A stretch of 11,300 nucleotides of DNA from Bacillota bacterium (GTDB lineage Bacteria > Bacillota > Clostridia > Lachnospirales > Lachnospiraceae), in NCBI GenBank assembly GCA_023419655.1, contig JAEZXP010000226.1, positions 1 through 11,300 of the forward strand, in the 5' to 3' direction. Shown here one piece after another: positions 6,812 through 11,300 of this stretch. Each line of letters begins with the position of its first letter. The first letter of the stretch is position 1. The position numbers were made by a program, and so were the translations under genes. The notes below the pieces were generated by a model. The model saw only the letters and a program-made list of their open reading frames with translations, had not been told where the DNA came from and did not search any database.

Positions 6812-8242
6812 CTAAACAACGGTCATATATTTTTGAAATCTGCTTCTTGGCTTATCCGGGATGGACAATCGAAGCTTACCCTCCTGTACAAGAGGAGTTA
6901 TAAATGTTCTTGTTGAGTAATAGGGTGATAGTCCTATAAAAGCAACAATCTCATCACGGTTTCTCGGAACCATGCAGAATTTTAATATGGCTGCGTTTAT
7001 ATCTCTGCTTTTAGCAATACTAATACCGATGTTATTTTCTAATGTAATAACAAAAGTATCACGTTTGTGTGCAAATCTTGGCGGAGGCAAACAGGCTTCT
7101 CTCATCACCATACGAATTGTGGTAATGCCGGAGCAGCGATTCTCAGCAACGTTTAAAATCTCAAGAATATTTGCTAGGGTCTGATTGCGTATGTCGGTAA
7201 GTTTTGTTCCAAGCCTGTCAATGGTAAGAGTCCCATACAGCCCACCGCTGCTAATGATTTCAATACGATTGCTATACATAATAATACGCACGGGACTTCC
7301 TTCCGTATGTATACTATAATCCCGATGCATCAGCGCATTTAGAATCGCTTCCCGGATTGCCATTAGAGGATATTCATAATGCTCCTTGGGCTTACCATCA
7401 TTATCAACGATAGTCCATCTATCCATATGTTTTTTTACAAACAGCACAGCTTTCTCAAGCATTTGTTCAAGGGTGCCTTCAATCCGTTCATTGGCGGTAA
7501 AACGATGACCCATGGAATCATTTTGGCCTAAATCGGTATCCGGTACGACTACGGCAGTAATGCATAGCTGAGGAAATATATGCTGAGGGTATTTAGCAAA
7601 GCAGATTATTCCTGCAAGAGTGGGAATGGAATCCCTCATAATACCGGTCAATTCCAGTATTTCGTTATCACTAAGCTGAGATAAATCCGGCTTGCAAGCC
7701 TTTACAGCAGAGATGTATCGTTCGATTTTTTCATTATCCATCTGGGAGGCAGAAGCATTGGTGATTCGTATGTCATCCCGAAGCCGCCTGTGATAGGCGT
7801 CATAACGATAGATTTCGTAAGCATTCATTGGCTCGTTGGATTCTCTCACTCTGACAAAGGAACCTTTTATTTTGCCGGCTCCCTTGTAATAAACAGGTCT
7901 GCACGCTACATCTGCACTGGGAATCTCTGCTGAAACCACAATTTTTTTGTCGATAGTACACACGGTGAATAGAGGTACGACAGCAGGCTCCATCTGCTGG
8001 CACTGTTCTAAAACTTGCTGCATCAAATCTTCTGAATCATAGACACCCACCACATCGAATTTTTTACTTTCATCTATGCCAAATACAATAATTCCACCGC
8101 CATCTTGATTTGAAAAACTGGATATGGAATCATAAAGCCTGGTGGGGCAGCAGGTATGTGCTGCTTTTACGGATATAGTCTGTGTTTCACACCGAAATCT
8201 CTGAAGTTGTTTTATAATACCATGCAAAGCTTTCTTTGTCAT
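6812..8242 (-). CDS. AlbA_2 (Schlafen-type) / HATPase / winged-helix protein, putative regulator
   Basis: Product of 476 residues from the preferred start. The N-terminal AlbA_2 domain (about 16-131) shows ISVKAA, SISSFSNQDGGGIIVFGID and a FVRVRESNEPM strand. A RecG-like HATPase_c_4 region (about 293-381) has the N-box REAILNALMHRDYS (E298, N302) and a Gly-rich SSGGLYGTL segment. The C-terminus (about 413-466) looks like a winged helix (ILKFCMVPRNRDEIVAFIGL, then a basic wing). Such proteins are annotated as ATP-binding proteins or putative transcriptional regulators; their biochemistry is poorly known. In AlbA_2 the usual Glu of the E-x-K motif is Ser here (SVK). Start: the ATG at 8254 lacks a ribosome site, while the ATG at 8242 has GGAGA 5 nt upstream, so the shorter form is chosen. 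The gene diverges from GH5 and could control it, but this is inference. Confidence 0.85.
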   Translation of the reverse strand: MTKKALHGIIKQLQRFRCETQTISVKAAHTCCPTRLYDSISSFSNQDGGGIIVFGIDESKKFDVVGVYDSEDLMQQVLEQCQQMEPAVVPLFTVCTIDKKIVVSAEIPSADVACRPVYYKGAGKIKGSFVRVRESNEPMNAYEIYRYDAYHRRLRDDIRITNASASQMDNEKIERYISAVKACKPDLSQLSDNEILELTGIMRDSIPTLAGIICFAKYPQHIFPQLCITAVVVPDTDLGQNDSMGHRFTANERIEGTLEQMLEKAVLFVKKHMDRWTIVDNDGKPKEHYEYPLMAIREAILNALMHRDYSIHTEGSPVRIIMYSNRIEIISSGGLYGTLTIDRLGTKLTDIRNQTLANILEILNVAENRCSGITTIRMVMREACLPPPRFAHKRDTFVITLENNIGISIAKSRDINAAILKFCMVPRNRDEIVAFIGLSPYYSTRTFITPLVQEGKLRLSIPDKPRSRFQKYMTVV

Positions 8243-8247
8243 ATTAG

Positions 8248-8252
8248 TCTCC
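8248..8252 (-). promoter_or_regulatory. Ribosome binding site that decides the AlbA_2 gene start
   Basis: On the minus strand GGAGA lies 5 nt before the ATG at 8242-8240. It overlaps the upstream ATG at 8254-8252, which has no Shine-Dalgarno sequence of its own. This favours the second Met as the start. Confidence 0.65.
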
Positions 8253-8283
8253 ATTCTACAATAAACTGTGAATTTATGCTTAT

Positions 8284-8312
8284 ATTATACTAAATAGTTT
8301 GTCTATTTGCAA
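8284..8312 (-). promoter_or_regulatory. Promoter of the AlbA_2 gene
   Basis: Reading the minus strand, TTGCAA (8312-8307) and a perfect TATAAT (8289-8284) are separated by exactly 17 nt. The start of transcription would lie near 8277, about 35 nt before the preferred ATG. Confidence 0.75.
8292..8308. promoter_or_regulatory. Candidate operator inside the AlbA_2 gene promoter
   Basis: A perfect inverted repeat, AAATAG (8292-8297), 5-nt spacer, CTATTT (8303-8308), fills the gap between the -35 and -10 boxes. A protein bound here would exclude RNA polymerase. Autoregulation by the winged-helix protein is one possibility; the binding protein is unknown. Confidence 0.5.
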
Positions 8313-8413
8313 ACACCAAACCCCAATATTTTGCAATATATCAATATAAAACCAGATATTTGACGAATTTTATAAGAAAAATCATCGCAAAAACCAGCAA
8401 GATGTCGTTTTTC

Positions 8414-8442
8414 TTGACATTGTGTCATATGTAAAATAGACT
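8414..8442 (+). promoter_or_regulatory. Promoter of the GH5 gene
   Basis: A consensus -35 box TTGACA (8414-8419) is followed after 17 nt by TAGACT (8437-8442). Transcription would start near 8449, about 64 nt upstream of the ATG at 8513, whose AAAGGAGG ribosome site is at 8494-8501. Confidence 0.7.
8415..8427. promoter_or_regulatory. Candidate operator overlapping the GH5 -35 box
   Basis: TGACA (8415-8419), 3-nt spacer TTG, TGTCA (8423-8427): a perfect inverted repeat sharing five bases with the -35 box. A bound repressor would compete with RNA polymerase. The arms are short, so chance remains possible. Confidence 0.45.
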
Positions 8443-8512
8443 ATGAATAGAGAAACTTATATTCCTGCATAGGCGTTTTGCTTTACAAAAGAAAAAGGAG
8501 GAATCCATTCTT

Positions 8513-10219
8513 ATGAATAAAAGGCAGAAGCAATTTAAGAGAAGTGTTTTTTACCTTGTGCTTGCGGCGATTATAATTATCAGCAGCCGAAGCTTCTACA
8601 AGAACATCGTATCGGCAGAGACGGTAAAGGGGTTTGTTCATGTTTCGGGAACAGAGATTCTGGATGAGAATAATAAGACATATATGGCAAAGGGAATTGC
8701 ATTCGGGAATGATGTATGGAGCAATCCATCCGTTCCGCCGTCAAAGCATCATACACAGGAGAGCTATAAAGAGTTAAGCAAGCTGGGCTTTAATAGTATC
8801 CGGTTTTATCTCAATTACGGATTATTCGAGGATGATGAGAAGCCCTATAAATATAAGCAGAGCGGTTGGAACTGGCTGGATAAGAACATAGCATGGGCAA
8901 AAAAATATAATATGAAGCTGGTTTTAAATATGCACTATCCCCAGGGAGGCTTTCAATCCAACGGAGATGGAATGGAGCTGTGGACGAATGAGGAAAACAA
9001 GGACAGGCTGATTGCCTTATGGAAGGAAATCGCCCGCCGTTATAAAAATGAGCCTGTAATTATGGCATATGATTTATTAAATGAGCCGTACGTAGCAGAA
9101 CTGGAATCAGAGGAAGAAACCTTTGCGCAGTGGGAGAACCTTGCTAAAAGAATTGTAACTGAAATCCGTAAGGTAGACAAAAATCATATGATTATCGTGG
9201 AGAGACTGAATGCGTCCAAGAATATTGATACCGGGAAAGCTGACTGGAATCCGGACCGAAACGGCGACATGAACTTCTTTCTGATAGAAGATGATAACAT
9301 CGCTTATGAATTTCATGCTTATGAGCCGATGGAATTCACGCATCAGAATGCATTCTGGATTGATGGCCATGAAGGGAATTTTACAGCATATCCTGATGAG
9401 GATGCGATTAAGACCATCGGTGATATACAGTGGGAGGGCTTTACGGATTCCAATCCGAAAGCTGGGCGGAAAGCATCAGGCTGGCAGTATATGAAGGGAG
9501 AACGCTTTAAGATTAATAACCCTGATTATATGTTTGCACAGCCGACCCTCCAGGCCAGGAATACAGGAAAAAGCGGAACCGTGTGGTTTGATGATATCAC
9601 GGTGAAGGAATATGATGAAAAGGGCAAATTTGTTCGTGAAATACACAGCTATTCCTTTGATAAGCTCCAAGGCTGGAGCTTATGGCAGGCGGGAAGCAGC
9701 AAAGGAAGCGGAACCTATGACGCCAAAGAGGGCCGTAAGGAAAAAGGCTCCCTGAGGATAACGGGAACCACGGATGATGCGAATCTGAGCAGCTATGTGG
9801 ACAGAATAAGGCTGAAGCAAGACTATTCATATGAAATCAGTGGTTACGTTTTAACGAAAAACATTGAATCGCAGGCAGAAATCAGGATTCGGCTGGATTT
9901 TTATTCCTGTGACCGGATTTATGGACGGGATAAGGAATATCTGGAGTCAATTATAGACCAGTATGTTGAATTTGGTAAGAAAAACAACGTTCCTCTGTAT
10001 CTTGGAGAGTTCGGCTGCATTACATATGCCTTCCAGGAGGAACGGGGCGGAGAGAGATTTGTTTCGGATATTATCGATATATGCAGAGACAGAAAGATAA
10101 GCTTCAGCTTCCATGCTTACCATGAGGAAGCTTTCGGCTTATATCAAAATGCGGCGAATAAGCTGCCTGATAACGTCAATAGGCAGCTGTTGAATGTATT
10201 TAAGAAAGAGCTAAAATGA
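8513..10219 (+). CDS. Secreted GH5 glycoside hydrolase with a domain inserted in the barrel
   Basis: Product of 568 residues. A basic N-terminus and hydrophobic stretch (12-24) with VSA-ET near 33-37 form a signal peptide or membrane anchor. The GH5 (clan GH-A) barrel residues are visible: R97 (NSIRFY), H141 (NMHYPQGG), N190-E191 (LLNEPY, acid/base), H268 and Y270 (EFHAYEP) and E499 (LGEFG, nucleophile). Acid/base and nucleophile lie 308 residues apart, far more than the usual 100-150, because residues of about 303-468 form an extra jelly-roll-like domain with VWFDDITV and YSFDKLQGW strands. The eighth-strand region (SFSFHAYHEEAFGLY) lacks the usual Trp. Likely substrate is a beta-glucan or beta-mannan; the subfamily cannot be fixed by eye. 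It diverges from the AlbA_2 gene and its stop is 5 bp from that of the converging yyaL-like gene. Confidence 0.9.
   Translation: MNKRQKQFKRSVFYLVLAAIIIISSRSFYKNIVSAETVKGFVHVSGTEILDENNKTYMAKGIAFGNDVWSNPSVPPSKHHTQESYKELSKLGFNSIRFYLNYGLFEDDEKPYKYKQSGWNWLDKNIAWAKKYNMKLVLNMHYPQGGFQSNGDGMELWTNEENKDRLIALWKEIARRYKNEPVIMAYDLLNEPYVAELESEEETFAQWENLAKRIVTEIRKVDKNHMIIVERLNASKNIDTGKADWNPDRNGDMNFFLIEDDNIAYEFHAYEPMEFTHQNAFWIDGHEGNFTAYPDEDAIKTIGDIQWEGFTDSNPKAGRKASGWQYMKGERFKINNPDYMFAQPTLQARNTGKSGTVWFDDITVKEYDEKGKFVREIHSYSFDKLQGWSLWQAGSSKGSGTYDAKEGRKEKGSLRITGTTDDANLSSYVDRIRLKQDYSYEISGYVLTKNIESQAEIRIRLDFYSCDRIYGRDKEYLESIIDQYVEFGKKNNVPLYLGEFGCITYAFQEERGGERFVSDIIDICRDRKISFSFHAYHEEAFGLYQNAANKLPDNVNRQLLNVFKKELK
9419..9916 (+). 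other. Jelly-roll (CBM-like) domain inserted in the GH5 barrel, halves in swapped order
   Basis: Residues of about 303-468 of the GH5 protein. The first part (305-367: SGWQYMKGERF, then GTVWFDDITVKEY) reads like the C-terminal half of a CBM4_9-type domain. The second (378-464: HSYSFDKLQGWSLW, KGSLRITG, YSYEISGYV, RIRLDFY) reads like the N-terminal half. The order is thus C-half then N-half, as expected for a circularly permuted insert. Boundaries are approximate, and the permutation is an inference from strand motifs. Confidence 0.6.
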
Positions 10220-10224
10220 CGCCG

Positions 10225-11300
10225 TTACAATTGGTGGACCGGGGTCTGGCAGCTATGGTTTTCGCAGATATAATACGTGGTTTTACCGTCTATAACAGGA
10301 TAGTCCTGGATATACTCTGCAATCTCCTGCAGCCTACTTTGGTTATCATTTGTTTTAACAAGAACGATTGTATTCGGACTGTAATTGGACGCCATGTATT
10401 CTTTTAATTCTTCGAATTCAGGATGATTACCATTGTTATCCGTCACACATACTATCTCTTTTGAAGGGTATAATGCACCAAGGAATGCCAGTTGTGCGAA
10501 GCAATAGCCTGCAGGATGGCTCTTGGCCTGACCGGCAAGAAAGCGAATTTGTTTGTCTGCATATTCTATATATTTAGGATTAGCGGTTATATGGGCAAGT
10601 CTTTGCAATACATATCCGGCCATAGAGTTTCCTGAAGGGGTTGCGCCGTCATAGACCTCTTTAGGACGGTATATTAATTCTTCTGCCCCGGTTCCTGTAA
10701 GAAAAAAGCCATCATCTATATCATCCCAGAAATCCAGCAGCATTTTGTCTGTGAGCTCTACAACCTGTTTGAGATACCGGACATCGAAGGTTGCATCATA
10801 TAGGCAGAGAAGGGCATGGCAAAGGAAAGCATAGTCATCCAGGTGGCCGTTATTTGCCGCCTCTTTCTCACGATATCTTACATAAAGCTGCCCATCCTTA
10901 TCGATAAGCTTTGTATTTATAAAGTCAACTGCCCGCTCGGCGATATCTGCATATTCCTTGAATTGTAGTATAATGGCTGCTTTAGCATAGGCAGATATCA
11001 TAAGCGAATTCCATGAGGTAAGAATCTTGTCATCCTTGTGAAGCGTATGGCGATTTTGACGGTATTGGTAAATCTGGCTGCATAGCCGCACAACTCTTTC
11101 ATTATCGGGATTTAGCTCGGTTGCATGAATCCGGTTAGGAATAGAGGAACCTTCAAAATTCTCTTTCTTAGAGATATCAAAATAATTACAAAAGAAGCCG
11201 GCATCATCCTTTTGAAGGGCAGCATGTATTTCCTCCGGCTTAAAGAGATAATATTTTCCTTCAACGCCCTCACTATCGGCATCTTGGGCGGAGTAAAAGC
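10225..11300 (-). CDS. yyaL: YyaL-type (DUF255/SSP411) protein, 3' part; gene runs off the window
   Basis: The frame is open from the window edge to the TAA at 10227-10225, so the last 357 residues are seen; the family is usually 600-700 residues. The edge sequence FYSAQDADSEGVEGKYYLF and the later FCNYFDISKKENFEG are highly characteristic. They are followed by the alpha/alpha-barrel motifs KILTSWNSLMISAYAKAA, HLDDYAFLCHALL and DGATPSGNSMAGYVLQRLA, and by the usual Cys-rich end (CENHSCQTPV). The N-terminal thioredoxin-like domain would lie beyond the window. The biochemical role of the family is not established; it combines a thioredoxin-like fold with a barrel like that of N-acylglucosamine 2-epimerases. 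A GTG at 11091 could be mistaken for a start, but conserved sequence continues upstream. No terminator is seen; the GH5 stop is 5 bp away. Confidence 0.9.
   Translation of the reverse strand, partial: FYSAQDADSEGVEGKYYLFKPEEIHAALQKDDAGFFCNYFDISKKENFEGSSIPNRIHATELNPDNERVVRLCSQIYQYRQNRHTLHKDDKILTSWNSLMISAYAKAAIILQFKEYADIAERAVDFINTKLIDKDGQLYVRYREKEAANNGHLDDYAFLCHALLCLYDATFDVRYLKQVVELTDKMLLDFWDDIDDGFFLTGTGAEELIYRPKEVYDGATPSGNSMAGYVLQRLAHITANPKYIEYADKQIRFLAGQAKSHPAGYCFAQLAFLGALYPSKEIVCVTDNNGNHPEFEELKEYMASNYSPNTIVLVKTNDNQSRLQEIAEYIQDYPVIDGKTTYYICENHSCQTPVHQL

Noticed and set aside
8243..8254. Upstream ATG at 8254 as the start of the AlbA_2 protein
   Set aside because: It has no ribosome binding site, while the second ATG has GGAGA at the right distance; the difference is only four residues.
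10161..10188. Hairpin AGCTGCCT-N12-AGGCAGCT near the GH5 3' end, a possible terminator for the yyaL-like gene
   Set aside because: The stem is within GH5 coding sequence and has no T-tract on either strand after it.
10216..10407. A 63-codon plus-strand ORF whose ATG overlaps the GH5 stop (ATGA), looking like translational coupling
   Set aside because: It lies wholly antisense to the conserved 3' end of the yyaL-like gene, has no recognisable content, and is best explained as a shadow frame.
11089..11091. GTG as the start of a 288-residue yyaL-like protein
   Set aside because: The same frame stays open to the window edge and encodes conserved family sequence (FYSAQDADSEG, FCNYFDIS), so the GTG codes for an internal Val.

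Overview
The window looks like chromosomal DNA from an anaerobic, plant-polysaccharide-degrading member of the Clostridia, most likely Lachnospiraceae. This rests on AT-rich codons, AGGAGG-type ribosome binding sites, Big_2-type Ig modules joined to carbohydrate-binding modules, and Gram-positive forms of UxuA, UxuB and YyaL. Family assignments come from motifs read by eye, not from a database search.

Layout. Positions 1-235 are the 3' end of a gene whose product ends in a CBM4_9/CBM22-like jelly roll. After 32 nt comes a 1135-residue secreted modular protein (268-3675): signal peptide, three Big_2 domains, a beta-helix-like segment, a Gly/Pro linker, one CBM-like domain and a duplicated jelly-roll-like module. 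A 12-bp-stem terminator closes this unit. A new promoter with a 12-bp palindrome then drives uxuA (mannonate dehydratase, 3936-5009) and uxuB (fructuronate reductase family, 5115-6737). A terminator that reads in both directions separates uxuB from a converging minus-strand gene for an AlbA_2/HATPase/winged-helix protein (6812-8242). That gene diverges from a secreted GH5 glycoside hydrolase (8513-10219). The 8243-8512 intergenic region holds two back-to-back promoters, each overlapping a perfect inverted repeat. GH5 converges, with only 5 bp between stop codons, on the 3' part of a yyaL-type gene (10225 to the window end, minus strand).

How it fits together. The secreted proteins and GH5 would bind or cut plant polysaccharide outside the cell. 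UxuB and UxuA convert D-fructuronate to D-mannonate and then to 2-keto-3-deoxygluconate, the intracellular route for glucuronate, which is a side group of glucuronoxylan. Glucuronate isomerase, KDG kinase and KDPG aldolase are not in the window. The AlbA_2 protein may be a local regulator, but nothing in the sequence proves it. The most unusual item is the GH5 enzyme: about 165 residues sit between barrel strands 6 and 7, and they read like a carbohydrate-binding jelly roll with its halves in swapped order. I found no CRISPR array, tRNA, rRNA, insertion sequence or prophage.
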